A stretch of 64,000 nucleotides of DNA from the NCBI RefSeq assembly GCF_012933445.1, contig NZ_JABBNC010000025.1:87632-151631 (forward strand), written 5' to 3'. Position numbers and translations under genes: made by a program. The stretch comes from Actinoplanes sp. TBRC 11911. GTDB lineage: Bacteria > Actinomycetota > Actinomycetes > Mycobacteriales > Micromonosporaceae. Below, in pieces: positions 16,451 through 25,306 of this stretch; within the stretch, counting starts at the first letter, position 1; every line of letters starts with the position of its first letter. The notes under the pieces are model-generated. The model saw nothing but the letters and a program-made list of their open reading frames with translations. It was not told the DNA's origin and did not search any database.

Positions 16451-16675
16451 TCAGTCGCCGGAGAACCCCCAGAAGTAGATCTCGGACGGCTGACCGGTGT
16501 CGTCGTGCAGCACCGCACACCGGCCGAACCAGCGCTGCTCGGCAAGGTCGTCGATCTGCTGCACGTGCGCTCGGGTCAGTTTGGCAACACCGGCGGCCTG
16601 CAACGCCTCCGCCGTGCTGACCGGCTCGACAGTGCTGTAGTCCGGCTTCTCACCCGGCCGCACCACCACGCGCAT
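16451..16675 (-). CDS. small hypothetical protein
   Basis: This is a 74-residue frame (MRVVVRPGEKPDYSTVEPVS to EIYFWGFSGD). It has no signal peptide, membrane helix or recognised domain, and contains single Cys and several Trp/Tyr. It lies 34 bases after the LuxR-type regulator on the same strand and could share its transcript. No clear ribosome site precedes the ATG, so the call rests on codon composition and on being longer than expected by chance in a gap. Confidence 0.45.
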   Translation of the reverse strand: MRVVVRPGEKPDYSTVEPVSTAEALQAAGVAKLTRAHVQQIDDLAEQRWFGRCAVLHDDTGQPSEIYFWGFSGD

Positions 16676-16709
16676 GTCGAGGATCGAATGGGTCCGGACT
16701 CGAGGGTCG

Positions 16710-17315
16710 TCAGGTTCGGGCCAGGTCGCTGCGGCTGAGCACCGCGTGTTTCTGCAGGATCCGGTGCACGTGGTTCTTCACCGTGGACAGTGAGATCCCC
16801 AGTCGGCGCGCGATCTGCTTGTTCATCAAACCCTGCTCCAGCAGCGCGAGCACCTCGGCCTCGCGGTGGGTGAGCAGGCTGCCCTGGATCGGGCCGTGGC
16901 CGGCCAGCGCGGCGACCCGGCGCAGCAGCGTGCCGGCCACGAACGGGGTGCAGCTCAGCTCGCCCCGGCCGACCGCCTCGAGCACCGCGACCAGGTCGGC
17001 CGCGACGGCGTCGCTCGAGACGTAGCCGGCCACGCCCCGCTCGGCGCACGCGATGATCTCGGCCTCGTCGTCGCCTACGCCGAACGCCACCACCCGGATC
17101 GGCGGGTGCGCGCGGCGCAACGCGGGCATCAGGCCGTCGCCGACGACGAGCGCCGAGTCCACGATCGCCACCGCGGGCCGGGTCGCGCCGACCAGCTCGA
17201 CCGCCTCGGGCCCGGCGCCGGCCGATCCGGCCACGCTCAGCCCGCATCTGTTCCGGAGCACGAGGACGAGCCCCTCCCGGTACAGGCGCACGCGCGAGAC
17301 GACGACGACGTTCAT
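16710..17315 (-). CDS. NarL/LuxR-family response regulator
   Basis: A receiver-like domain (residues ~1-120: NVVVVSRVRLYREGLVLVLR, AIVDSALVVGDGL with the likely phospho-Asp, RVVAFGVGDDEAEIIACAER) is followed by a LuxR helix-turn-helix (LLTHREAEVLALLEQGLMNK, QIARRLGISLSTVKNHVHRI). The conserved receiver Lys is replaced (GYVSSDA), so control may not depend on phosphorylation. No histidine kinase is adjacent. It is transcribed divergently from the contractile tail operon, 130 bases away, and is the best candidate regulator of it. An ATG at 17327 is an alternative start. Confidence 0.83.
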   Translation of the reverse strand: MNVVVVSRVRLYREGLVLVLRNRCGLSVAGSAGAGPEAVELVGATRPAVAIVDSALVVGDGLMPALRRAHPPIRVVAFGVGDDEAEIIACAERGVAGYVSSDAVAADLVAVLEAVGRGELSCTPFVAGTLLRRVAALAGHGPIQGSLLTHREAEVLALLEQGLMNKQIARRLGISLSTVKNHVHRILQKHAVLSRSDLART

Positions 17316-17445
17316 CGTTGCCATCATCGGCCGCCCGGGCTGCCGTTTTCTAGCAGGTTCACGACGATACGGATCGGGATCCGGGCCGCGATCCGGGTCC
17401 CGCGATCCCTCCCGTCCGGGACGGTCGCGCCCGCAGACTCGGGCC

Positions 17446-17781
17446 ATGCCGGTCCGCGTCTTCGTGATGGGGCTCACTCAGATGCTGAGTGAGGTCGTGC
17501 GCGCCGTCGTGGCGAGCCGCTCGACGCTGGTGCTGGTCGGCGAGAGCCCGGTGACCGACTTCGAGCGCGCCGCGGCCAGCCGCGCCGACGTGGTGGTCGC
17601 GCCGCTGCATCGGTTCACCGACGGCGACCTGTCGGCCTTTCAGAGCACCCATTGCCGCGTACGGGTCGTGCGACTGGCCGACGACGCGCGCAACGCGGTG
17701 CTGCACGAGATGCGACCGCACCAGACTCCGCTGTCCGACCTGGGCACCGAGACCCTGGCCGCGGTACTGGTCGGTGACTGA
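17446..17781 (+). CDS. stand-alone receiver-like small protein, first gene of tail operon
   Basis: This 111-residue protein opens MPVRVFVMGLTQMLSEVVRA and VVASRSTLVLVGESPVTDFE. The pattern is that of a response-regulator receiver (RV-V-G----L----RA-VA----LELVGE), with ADVVVAPLHRF where the phospho-Asp strand would be. There is no acidic pocket and no output domain, so it may be a pseudo-receiver or adaptor. It resembles the N-terminal half of the divergent LuxR-type protein. Its stop overlaps the next start by one base. Function is unknown. Confidence 0.6.
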   Translation: MPVRVFVMGLTQMLSEVVRAVVASRSTLVLVGESPVTDFERAAASRADVVVAPLHRFTDGDLSAFQSTHCRVRVVRLADDARNAVLHEMRPHQTPLSDLGTETLAAVLVGD

Positions 17782-18500
17782 TGGACGCGATCGACAGCAC
17801 ACTGCTGCGCCTCGCCGACCCGGCTGCCCGCGCCGGCCTGCTGACCGATGACGCGCTGCTCCAGATCGCCACGGTCGCCTACGAGATCGATCCGGCCACC
17901 GTGACCGGGCCGACGACCGCCGCGTACGACCGGGTGGACCTCGCCGTGCCCATCGCCCGCGGCGGCACCGCGACCGCCCGGCTCACCCGTGCGGGTGACG
18001 CCCTGCCGTGGGACGTGACTTTGACGTGGGACGACCCGTCGGGCTCGGCGGCCGGCGCCGACGCGGTGCTGGCCGCCCGGCTCGCGGTCCGCGCGGCGCG
18101 GGCCGGCGGCACGATCGAGGTCGCCGAGGTGGCCTCGTCCGGCCGGGACGGCGGCCGCGACCGGCTCGGGCTGCGGCTGACGATGAGCGCACCGCCCGAC
18201 CCGGCCACGGCCACCCCGCTCGTGCTCCCGGTCGTCGTCGCCGTCCTGGTCGCGGCCGCCGACACCGCGCCGCGTGAGCTGCTGCGAGCCACCCACTCGG
18301 CCCGCCGCGCCGCCCTGGCCTACCCGCTCCCCGAACCGCCGCCGGACGCTCCGCCCCGCCGCGCCGACCGCGTCGTCTGCTGGCTGCTGCCGGCCGCCGC
18401 GTTCGAGCAGGAGGGCTGGCCGGGGGCGGACGCGGGAGCCCGGCTGGCCGCGGCCCGCGGCTGGCTCGCCGCCGGCGGGATCGCCGTCGTCACCACCTGA
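17781..18500 (+). CDS. tail-operon protein of unknown function
   Basis: The 239-residue protein overlaps the preceding stop (TGATG). It is Ala-rich with DAIDSTLLRLADPAARAGLL at the start and a strand-rich middle (YDRVDLAVPIARGGTATARL, PWDVTLTWDDPSG). A hydrophobic stretch, ATPLVLPVVVAVLVAAADTA, sits near residues 150-170. No domain is recognised. By position before the sheath it could be an assembly factor, a tail terminator or a completion protein. Confidence 0.6.
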   Translation: MDAIDSTLLRLADPAARAGLLTDDALLQIATVAYEIDPATVTGPTTAAYDRVDLAVPIARGGTATARLTRAGDALPWDVTLTWDDPSGSAAGADAVLAARLAVRAARAGGTIEVAEVASSGRDGGRDRLGLRLTMSAPPDPATATPLVLPVVVAVLVAAADTAPRELLRATHSARRAALAYPLPEPPPDAPPRRADRVVCWLLPAAAFEQEGWPGADAGARLAAARGWLAAGGIAVVTT

Positions 18501-18531
18501 CCACCACACACCCCGATCCGGAGGGAATCGC

Positions 18532-19701
18532 ATGAGCACCGTGGTGCAACCGGCCTACCCGTACGTCAACGTCACGATCGACACCAGCGGGCTGCTGCCC
18601 GCGGCGACGCGCAACCCTGGCGTGGTGGCGGTCGTCGGCAACGCGGCGGCGGGCGTCTCGGCGCCGGCCGCCACCCCGGTCGAGGTCACCGACCACGCCT
18701 CGGTGCTGGACGCGTTCGCCAACGGCGGCGCCGCCAACCCGCTGACCCAGAGCCTCGACCTCGTGTTCCAGCAGGACCCGCGGCCCAGCAAGGTCTACGG
18801 GGTCCGCACCGACACCGCGGACGCGTACGCCGCGGCGCTGGCCGGCCTGGACGCCGCCGACGACGTCACCTGGGTCTGCCTGGCCGGTGAGACGAAGGCC
18901 GGGAAGGCCACCTCGGGCAACACCGCGGCGACCGGGCTGATGGCGCTCAAGGAACACGTCGAGAACGCCTCGGCCGGCGGCAGCGACCGGATCGCGGTCG
19001 CCATGGTCGACCCGACCGTCGCGCGCTCACCGAAGTACGTCTCGGACATCCTGGCCGCCTCCGGATACGGTCCGCTGCGCAGCGACGACGGCCGGATGGT
19101 GCTGGTCACGGCGCGCGGTGCCACCGGCGACGCGGCCGCGGCGGTGATGGGCACGGTCGCCGGCTACCCGCCCGGCACGAGCGTGCTGCTCAAGCAGGTG
19201 CGCGGCTTCACCATGCCGATCACCTCGCAGTACACGCCGCCGGAGATCACCGCGCTCGCCGGCGAGGGGATCATCCCGCTGATCGACCCGGCGCTGATCC
19301 CGGGGACCGGCCTCTTCCTGGCCGACGGCGGCGTGTTCACCAGCGACGCCACCCGCAACTACCTGGACATCGTGACGCTGCTCGACCAGATGAAGTTCAA
19401 CCTGCGGGCCGGTCTGATCGGCGCGGTCGGGGACAGCCGGATCACCAAGGCCGGGCTGACCGCCGTCAAGATCCGGGTCGAGAACATCCTGGCGCCGTTC
19501 GCCGGCGCCGGGACCATCGACAGCTTCTCGGTGACCATTCCGCTGCTGGCCATCCTCGGGCTGCCCGAGCCGGCCCGGACCGACGCCGACACCGCCGCCG
19601 TCGTGACCGCCCGCCAGAAGCGCCAGGTCGAAGCCACCGTGCTGGTCGAGATCGCCGCCACCATCCACCAGCTCAACGTGACGCTGGTGCCGCACTTCTG
19701 A
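18532..19701 (+). CDS. contractile tail sheath protein
   Basis: The ATG at 18532 with GGAGGG gives 389 residues, close to P2 FI. The protein starts with the beta-rich N-terminal arm (VVQPAYPYVNVTIDTSGLLP, NPGVVAVVGNAA) and ends with the sheath C-terminal handshake region: GGVFTSDATRNYLDIVTLLD, RAGLIGAVGDSRITKAGLTA, VEATVLVEIAATIHQLNVTL. Sheath subunits polymerise around the tube and contract to drive it through a target envelope. There is a single sheath gene, unlike the two or three of the Afp/PVC type. Confidence 0.88.
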   Translation: MSTVVQPAYPYVNVTIDTSGLLPAATRNPGVVAVVGNAAAGVSAPAATPVEVTDHASVLDAFANGGAANPLTQSLDLVFQQDPRPSKVYGVRTDTADAYAAALAGLDAADDVTWVCLAGETKAGKATSGNTAATGLMALKEHVENASAGGSDRIAVAMVDPTVARSPKYVSDILAASGYGPLRSDDGRMVLVTARGATGDAAAAVMGTVAGYPPGTSVLLKQVRGFTMPITSQYTPPEITALAGEGIIPLIDPALIPGTGLFLADGGVFTSDATRNYLDIVTLLDQMKFNLRAGLIGAVGDSRITKAGLTAVKIRVENILAPFAGAGTIDSFSVTIPLLAILGLPEPARTDADTAAVVTARQKRQVEATVLVEIAATIHQLNVTLVPHF

Positions 19702-19714
19702 GAAGGGCCGACAG

Positions 19715-20173
19715 ATGACGTCACCGCAGTTCGACTGGAAGACCCGGCTCGGCGTCCGGTTCACCGTCAACGGCACCGAGAACCGTGCGTACGCCACGCA
19801 GTCGTTCATTCCGCAGTTCGGCTCCAGCGCCGAGCCGCTGCACACCGTCGAGCGCACCCACGTGGGCATGGTGTCCACGCCGCACAACCTGACCTTCACC
19901 CTGTCGGTGATGGCGATCGGCCCGGCCGTGGCCGACCTGACCGCGCTGGCGTTCCGCGGCGACCCGTTCGAGCTCGTGATGCTCGAACAGGACGGCAACG
20001 ACTGGTCGTACGCCACGGTCGTGATGAAGCAGTGCTACATCACCAGCGCCGCTCCCGGCGCGGCCACGATCAGCGGCGCCCCGGTCGCCACGTTCTCCGG
20101 CTTCTCGCTGGAGGCCGAGGTCACCGACAAGAACAGCGCCACCACGAAGACTCCGCGGAACACGCCACTGTAG
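19715..20173 (+). CDS. tail tube protein
   Basis: The 152-residue beta-rich protein follows the sheath by 13 bases, the standard position of the tube subunit. It contains FDWKTRLGVRFTVNGTENRA, SFIPQFGSSAEPLHTVERTH and a strand-rich C-terminal half (VVMKQCYITSAAPGAATISG, TFSGFSLEAEV), consistent with the two-sheet fold of Hcp/gp19/FII tubes. Assignment rests on size, order and composition more than on a signature motif. The tube is the rigid needle that carries cargo or breaches membranes. Confidence 0.7.
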   Translation: MTSPQFDWKTRLGVRFTVNGTENRAYATQSFIPQFGSSAEPLHTVERTHVGMVSTPHNLTFTLSVMAIGPAVADLTALAFRGDPFELVMLEQDGNDWSYATVVMKQCYITSAAPGAATISGAPVATFSGFSLEAEVTDKNSATTKTPRNTPL

Positions 20174-20181
20174 GGGAACCG

Positions 20182-20418
20182 ATGGACGACGACACCGTAC
20201 GGGTGGTGGAGCAGACCGGCCTGGTCGTGCTCAGCCGGGGCGAGCTCGTGGTCACGGCCGACGGGAGCGAGGCGGTGCTGGCCCGGGTCCGCGAGGAGGG
20301 GCTGGTGCTGGAGTTCCCGGTCGAGGTCGAGGTGCGGATCGTGCCGGCCTGCGACCCGGACGAGCACGTCGACACGACGCTGGCCCGGCTCACCGCGGCC
20401 CTGGAGTCGCTGGCATGA
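20182..20418 (+). CDS. small tail-operon protein in assembly-chaperone position
   Basis: The 78-residue acidic protein (DDDTVRVVEQTGLVVLSRGE to LARLTAALESLA) sits between tube and tape-measure-position genes, where contractile-tailed phages encode tail assembly chaperones. It overlaps the next gene by 4 bases (ATGA). It has no Cys, membrane helix or known motif. The chaperone role is inferred only from position. Confidence 0.6.
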   Translation: MDDDTVRVVEQTGLVVLSRGELVVTADGSEAVLARVREEGLVLEFPVEVEVRIVPACDPDEHVDTTLARLTAALESLA

Positions 20419-23264
20419 CGACCGTGCGCGTCCCGGTGCGGGTCCGGCTCGAGGTGGCCGCGGACCGGGTCGGCGACGGCCTGGTCGCGCTGGTCGGCGA
20501 CGCCGCGGGCGCGGCCCTGGACCGGGCGGTGCGGCGAGCCCGGACCGTGCACGCGGTCACCCGGGCCCCCGCGTCCGGGCGGCGGCCCGCGATCACGGTG
20601 CGGTTCACCGGTGACGAGCTGCCGCGCGGGATCGCCGCCGCCGTCGAGGAGGCGTTGCGCGGCGGCATCGAGCTGGCCGCCGAGCGGATGACCCGCTCGT
20701 GGGCGCCGGCCGAGCACGGGCGCGACCGCACCGAGCACGCCGAGCCGTACGACGAGGACCGGTTCGTGGTGACCTCGGACGGCGCGACCGGCTACCGGGT
20801 GCCCTACTACGACCGTGGCGGCGCGGCGGTGACGGTGCCGCTGTGTGACCTGACCCCCGATCCGGTGCCCGAGGCCCGGCCCGCGCAGCGCCTGCGCCGG
20901 ATCCGGAGCAACGCGGAGCTGCTCGACGCGATCATGGTGCGCACCGGCGGCTATCCACCCGACCGGTTCGTGGCGATCCGCGGGGACGCGGACACCGGCG
21001 TCGCGATCGCCGACTTCATCGACGTCGAGACGGGACCTGACGGCACCTTCACGGCCCGGCGCCGCGCCTTCGCCGACCTCGGCATCTATCAGTTCCCCGG
21101 TGGCAAGCAGGAGGCGGTGCTGCACGGGGTCTCCTTCGTCGACGCCGACCGGTGGAGCGTGTTCGGGTCCGCGACCGGCACCGCCCAGGTCGAGGAACTG
21201 CTCATCGAGGCGATCAGCGTGGACCTGCTGCGCCGATCGCCGCAGGCCGACCAGGCGCTGCTGCACCGGCAGGCCCGCAAGCGCCTCGCCGAGACGGGCT
21301 TGCACGCCGGCAACTCGGTCACCGTCTTCCAGCTGACCGCGCACGGCAAGCCGGTCTGGATCGGGCCGGTCGTCAAGGACCTCCCGCGCGACACCCGGCC
21401 GGTGCTCGTGCTGACCGAGGACGATCCGGAGGAACACGAGGACACGTACGGGAAATGCCCGCCCCTCGACGCCGAGGAGCCCAGCCTGTGGCTGAGTCTG
21501 CTGGGCCTGCAGCACGACGATCCGCGCACGCCGGACATGCCCTTCCTCGGTGAGCCCGCGATCGAGAACCTGCCGGCGCACGTCGCGGAGCGGCTGGCCA
21601 CCCGGGTGCAGAGCCTCGCCGGGCTGTTGCACATGCAGCCCGGCGCGTTCGTGGGCGGGTTCCTGATCGGGGCGCTGGTCCAGGTGGACCGCAACTGCCG
21701 GATCCTGACCAGCAACCGGGCGCCCATGATGCCGCAGATCAAGGCGATGGCCGAGGCGTTCGGGCCGCTGACCGCGCTGTACCGGGACTACCTCTCGATC
21801 ATGATCAACCTGGATCTTCAGCGGGCCCTGCCCTGCCCGGTGGCCGGTCACGCGAGCGAGTGGGCGGTCCGCTTCACCGAGGTCTTCGGCTCCGCGCAGG
21901 ACGACGCGGTCGCCTCCATGTTCGTCTCGACCTGCCAGGACGTATTGCTGCAGACCTTGTACGCGACCGGCGAGGAGCTCTCCAAGCGGGCGATGAACTT
22001 CGCGTCCTACATGTCGGTCACGCGCCTGCTCCTGGTCGTCATGCTCGCCGACACCGTGGAGCTGATGCGCCTGCGCGACGCCCTGATCGAGCGGGAGAAC
22101 CGGACGTACGCGCTGATCGGGTCGGCCGGCAGCTCGTTGAACCCGCGCTCGGCAGCCGCCTGGCAGTCGCTCACCGAGGACCTGCTGGACTCGCTGGGCG
22201 CGGGCGAGCCGGTCTCGCACGAACCGGTGTCCGGCACCGTGACGCGGCAGAAGGACGGCTTCCGCGTGTACGACGGCGACGGCCGCTGGTGGAGCCGCAA
22301 AGAGCTGGACGCGCTCATCACCGCCCAGCGCCGGCAGGTCGCCCAGGTCGACTCGCTGGTCGACAAGGTGTCCGAAGTAGACGATCTGGTCCGCGAGCTC
22401 AAGCTGGCGCAGGCGCTCGACAACGCCATGTCGACCGAGCTCGGGCACCAGCTGACTGGGCACGTCGACGACATCTTCCGGAACCTGCTCACCGAACTCC
22501 TCAAGTCCAACGGGGAGTGGCAACGGAAGGCCGCACGCGACCGCAGCCTCGCCTTCGGGCTGGCCAGCTTCAGCCGGGACGACATCAAGACCGCCTCGGA
22601 CATCGGCGCCACGCTGGCCGGCATCCACAAGCTGGCCGACGACCGGCTGCGACCGGCGTTCACCGACCAGGACGCGTACGTGGCGGGCATGCGCCGGCTC
22701 GCGAACGCCGAGATCGACAAGGCGGCCGTCTTCGAGATTCTCAACCTGGTCGGCATCACCGTGCTGGCCATCTTCTGCCCGCCACTCGCGCTGGGCGTCG
22801 GGCTCGTCCAGGCGTACGAGGGGCTGGAAACCGCCTTTGAGCACCGCGACCTGCAACGCTCGATGCTGGACGGCGACGAGATCCTCTCCAAGGCCCAGGT
22901 CGAGGCCGAGATGTGGGCGGCCGTGATCGGTGCGGCGCTGACCGTGCTCCCGGAGGCGCCGGCGCTGGCCCGGGGAGCGGCCGGGGTCAGCCGGGCGGTG
23001 GCGCGCGGCCAGGTCGCCGAGGCCGCCGGGATCGCCACCCGGCAGGCCATGAAGCAGATCGCCGAGCACCTGGCCGCGTTGAGCCTCAAGCACTTCACCA
23101 AGACGTTCGCGATCGAGATGACCAAGGGATATCTGCTCCAGCTGGCCCTGAACAAGGCGGTCGGCCGGATCGCCGAGGCGGTCAGCCGGCAGGTGGGCGT
23201 CACCGGTCACGCCTCGCCCGGCGATGTCTTCGAGGTGCTCGGCCGCGCGATCGAGGGGGCGTGA
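20415..23264 (+). CDS. 949-residue protein in tape-measure position, possibly tape measure or cargo
   Basis: This is the largest gene of the operon. Residues 1-110 are strand-rich (VRVPVRVRLEVAADRVGDGL) and residues ~120-300 a mixed domain. A long helical stretch follows (~480-760; FASYMSVTRLLLVVMLADTV, RKELDALITAQRRQVAQVDS). Near residues 780-910 there are hydrophobic segments (EILNLVGITVLAIFCPPLAL, MWAAVIGAALTVLPEAPALA), as in tape measures and pore-forming toxins. The domain mix is unlike a pure coiled-coil tape measure. It could be a tape measure fused to enzymatic parts, or a lumen cargo. No catalytic motif was recognised. Confidence 0.6.
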   Translation: MTTVRVPVRVRLEVAADRVGDGLVALVGDAAGAALDRAVRRARTVHAVTRAPASGRRPAITVRFTGDELPRGIAAAVEEALRGGIELAAERMTRSWAPAEHGRDRTEHAEPYDEDRFVVTSDGATGYRVPYYDRGGAAVTVPLCDLTPDPVPEARPAQRLRRIRSNAELLDAIMVRTGGYPPDRFVAIRGDADTGVAIADFIDVETGPDGTFTARRRAFADLGIYQFPGGKQEAVLHGVSFVDADRWSVFGSATGTAQVEELLIEAISVDLLRRSPQADQALLHRQARKRLAETGLHAGNSVTVFQLTAHGKPVWIGPVVKDLPRDTRPVLVLTEDDPEEHEDTYGKCPPLDAEEPSLWLSLLGLQHDDPRTPDMPFLGEPAIENLPAHVAERLATRVQSLAGLLHMQPGAFVGGFLIGALVQVDRNCRILTSNRAPMMPQIKAMAEAFGPLTALYRDYLSIMINLDLQRALPCPVAGHASEWAVRFTEVFGSAQDDAVASMFVSTCQDVLLQTLYATGEELSKRAMNFASYMSVTRLLLVVMLADTVELMRLRDALIERENRTYALIGSAGSSLNPRSAAAWQSLTEDLLDSLGAGEPVSHEPVSGTVTRQKDGFRVYDGDGRWWSRKELDALITAQRRQVAQVDSLVDKVSEVDDLVRELKLAQALDNAMSTELGHQLTGHVDDIFRNLLTELLKSNGEWQRKAARDRSLAFGLASFSRDDIKTASDIGATLAGIHKLADDRLRPAFTDQDAYVAGMRRLANAEIDKAAVFEILNLVGITVLAIFCPPLALGVGLVQAYEGLETAFEHRDLQRSMLDGDEILSKAQVEAEMWAAVIGAALTVLPEAPALARGAAGVSRAVARGQVAEAAGIATRQAMKQIAEHLAALSLKHFTKTFAIEMTKGYLLQLALNKAVGRIAEAVSRQVGVTGHASPGDVFEVLGRAIEGA

Positions 23265-24802
23265 TGGTCGCGTTCAAGGTCCGCGGCACCGACCTGGAGC
23301 CGCACGTGCACCTCACCGTGGGGAAGCTGGCCGTCGTCGACGCGTTCATGAAGAGGTTCAAGCTCACCGACCGCGAGGCCGCCACCAAGATCCTTTCCAA
23401 CGGCGTGATGGACGCGATGGAGCTGCTCGGCAGCCGCTACGTCACGTCGATGACGCAGGTGGTCGGCCGGCTCACCCGGCTGCGCGAGGCCATCCACGTC
23501 GTGTACGAGAAGGTGCTGGCCGGCACCGGCGAGACGGTCAACCGGGACGAGCTGCGGATGATGTTCGACCAGCTGCACGAGGAGACCAAGAAGCTGGCCG
23601 ACCCGCAGAAGTGGGCCCAGGAGGAGGGCCGGCTGGTCGAGCCGCTGCCGGACACCGCGGCGCAGCCCGACTACCCGGGTGCGCGCCCCGGGCTCGCGGA
23701 CAAGCCCACGAACGCGCCTCGCGAGGGTGCTCCGGTGCTCGGGCGTACGGGAAAGGTGTGGGGTGAGCGGAAGGTACGCCGCGGCGAGATCACCCTGGAG
23801 ATCGACGCGGACGGGCTCTACTGGAAGTTCCCCGACATCCCCGACGACACGGTCCTGCACTTCGAGGAGTTCGGCTACCGCGTCTGGAAGGAGGCCGACG
23901 GCGCGATCGTCGAGGAGCTGCTGGTCGGGCCGAGCGTGTCGAGCACCCGGCGGCTGACCCGCGGCGAGGAGGTCATCTTCCGGGCGGCCGAGATGGGCGA
24001 GGCGTACGAGAAGGCCGGCACCCAGCGCGCGCACGGCGCCGGTTCGCCGGGACTCGGCTTCGACGCGGTCTACGGGGTGGTGCACGCGATCGCCCGGATC
24101 AACAACTGGCTCGAGAACCACGGCGTCGAGGCCTGGGTCCGCAGGCTGCGCGACAACGCCCCGCCCGGCGTCGAATACGTGTGGACCACCCGGACCCGCA
24201 AGTCCGGTCAGTCGCTCGCCGACCGGCAGTACCACATCAGCGCGGTGGCCGAGGGCAAGGTCCACGACCTCTACACGATCGACCTGACCGTGCCGGAGGG
24301 CCCGCCGGACCCGAACGGGCCGATCAACGTCAAGGTCACCGGGGTGGGTCCGGAGATCCTCCAGTACGGGTCGCCACCTACCCGCAAGAGCCTCGAAGCC
24401 TGGGAGGCCGCGCCCGCGAACGAGAAACCGCCGATCGACTACGTGGAACCCCCGGACCCCCTCAAGGAGGCGCTGGGCCACCGGACCGGGCCGGAACCGG
24501 TCCGCGCCACCAACGTCGCCGTCGCCCGTGCCCAGAACGCCCTCAAGCGGCTCACCAGGGTGCTCGACACCACGATCCTGAAGCGGACCTACGACCAGAA
24601 CCCGGCCTGGAACAAGGCCATCGACGCGGTGACCGAGGCCGTCGGCCGGATCGACCGGCAGCTCGCCACCCGGCCGGCCGACCCGGCCCTGCTCGGTCAG
24701 ATCGACGCCGCGATCACCGCGTTCGACCGGCGGGCACAGTGGGCGACCCCGGACGACCTGTACCGCTTCGCCGCCGACCTGCACAACCTGGCGAGGGACT
24801 GA
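23264..24802 (+). CDS. tail-operon protein with polymorphic-toxin-like C-terminus
   Basis: The ATG at 23264 overlaps the previous stop (TGATG) and gives 512 residues. The N-terminal ~110 residues are helical (LAVVDAFMKRFKLTDREAAT, REAIHVVYEKVLAGTGETVN). A strand-rich block follows (ITLEIDADGLYWKFPDIPDD, FEEFGYRVWKEADGAIVEEL). Around residues 255-360, GFDAVYGVVHAIARINNWLE, VEYVWTTRTRKSGQSLADRQ and YHISAVAEGKVHDLYTIDLT resemble the C-terminal modules of polymorphic toxins, though the family could not be named. No immunity gene is obvious. It may be a structural partner or cargo of the 949-residue protein. Confidence 0.55.
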   Translation: MVAFKVRGTDLEPHVHLTVGKLAVVDAFMKRFKLTDREAATKILSNGVMDAMELLGSRYVTSMTQVVGRLTRLREAIHVVYEKVLAGTGETVNRDELRMMFDQLHEETKKLADPQKWAQEEGRLVEPLPDTAAQPDYPGARPGLADKPTNAPREGAPVLGRTGKVWGERKVRRGEITLEIDADGLYWKFPDIPDDTVLHFEEFGYRVWKEADGAIVEELLVGPSVSSTRRLTRGEEVIFRAAEMGEAYEKAGTQRAHGAGSPGLGFDAVYGVVHAIARINNWLENHGVEAWVRRLRDNAPPGVEYVWTTRTRKSGQSLADRQYHISAVAEGKVHDLYTIDLTVPEGPPDPNGPINVKVTGVGPEILQYGSPPTRKSLEAWEAAPANEKPPIDYVEPPDPLKEALGHRTGPEPVRATNVAVARAQNALKRLTRVLDTTILKRTYDQNPAWNKAIDAVTEAVGRIDRQLATRPADPALLGQIDAAITAFDRRAQWATPDDLYRFAADLHNLARD

Positions 24803-24804
24803 CC

Positions 24805-25299
24805 ATGCCCAGCTCGTACGCCTCGAATCTGCACACGCCGAGCGCGGTGCTCTTCGACGGGATCGTCCCGGTTCCACTGTGGGCGGTCACTCAGATGGCG
24901 ATCGACGCGTCGTACGCGGTCCCCGCGGTCGGCGGAAGCAATCGCCGGGTCGCGCTGCCCACCCACGACGACACCATCGGGCTCACCGCCGTGCTGCTCG
25001 GCCCGCTGCGCCTGGAATGGAAGGCGATGCTGGAGAACATCGCCGAGGCCAGCCGGTACGGCACCGTGCTCAGTCCCAAGACCGGCGGCCTGGGCACCGG
25101 TCTGGTGCTGGTCACCAGCGCCACGGTCCGCACGAACCTGGCGGTGCAGTCGCTCAGCTTCAGCCTCACCGCGGCCCGTCAGGACACCATCGACGTGACC
25201 ATGCGCCTGATCCACCTGCCCCCGCCCGGCAGCCTCACCCGGCTGCTGGACGTCACGTCGATCGGGGTCGGCGCGCTCACCGACCGGCTCCCGTTCTGA
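24805..25299 (+). CDS. tail-operon protein, hub-adaptor-like
   Basis: The 164-residue protein opens MPSSYASNLHTPSAVLFDGI, with LTAVLLGPLRLEWKAMLENI and ATVRTNLAVQSLSFSLTAAR in a strand-rich body. It lies between the tape-measure region and the spike, where contractile phages encode LysM/gp53-like or hub adaptor proteins. No LysM motif is present. A structural role at the tube-to-hub junction is inferred from order and beta-rich composition. It starts 2 bases after the previous stop. Confidence 0.55.
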   Translation: MPSSYASNLHTPSAVLFDGIVPVPLWAVTQMAIDASYAVPAVGGSNRRVALPTHDDTIGLTAVLLGPLRLEWKAMLENIAEASRYGTVLSPKTGGLGTGLVLVTSATVRTNLAVQSLSFSLTAARQDTIDVTMRLIHLPPPGSLTRLLDVTSIGVGALTDRLPF

Positions 25300-25306
25300 G
25301 GCCGCC

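Noticed and set aside
20121..23210. 1029-residue open frame on the minus strand opposite the tape-measure-position gene
   Set aside because: It is a GC-rich antisense shadow: the plus-strand genes have start overlaps, ribosome sites and protein-like composition, while this frame is rich in Arg, Gly and Gln without domains.
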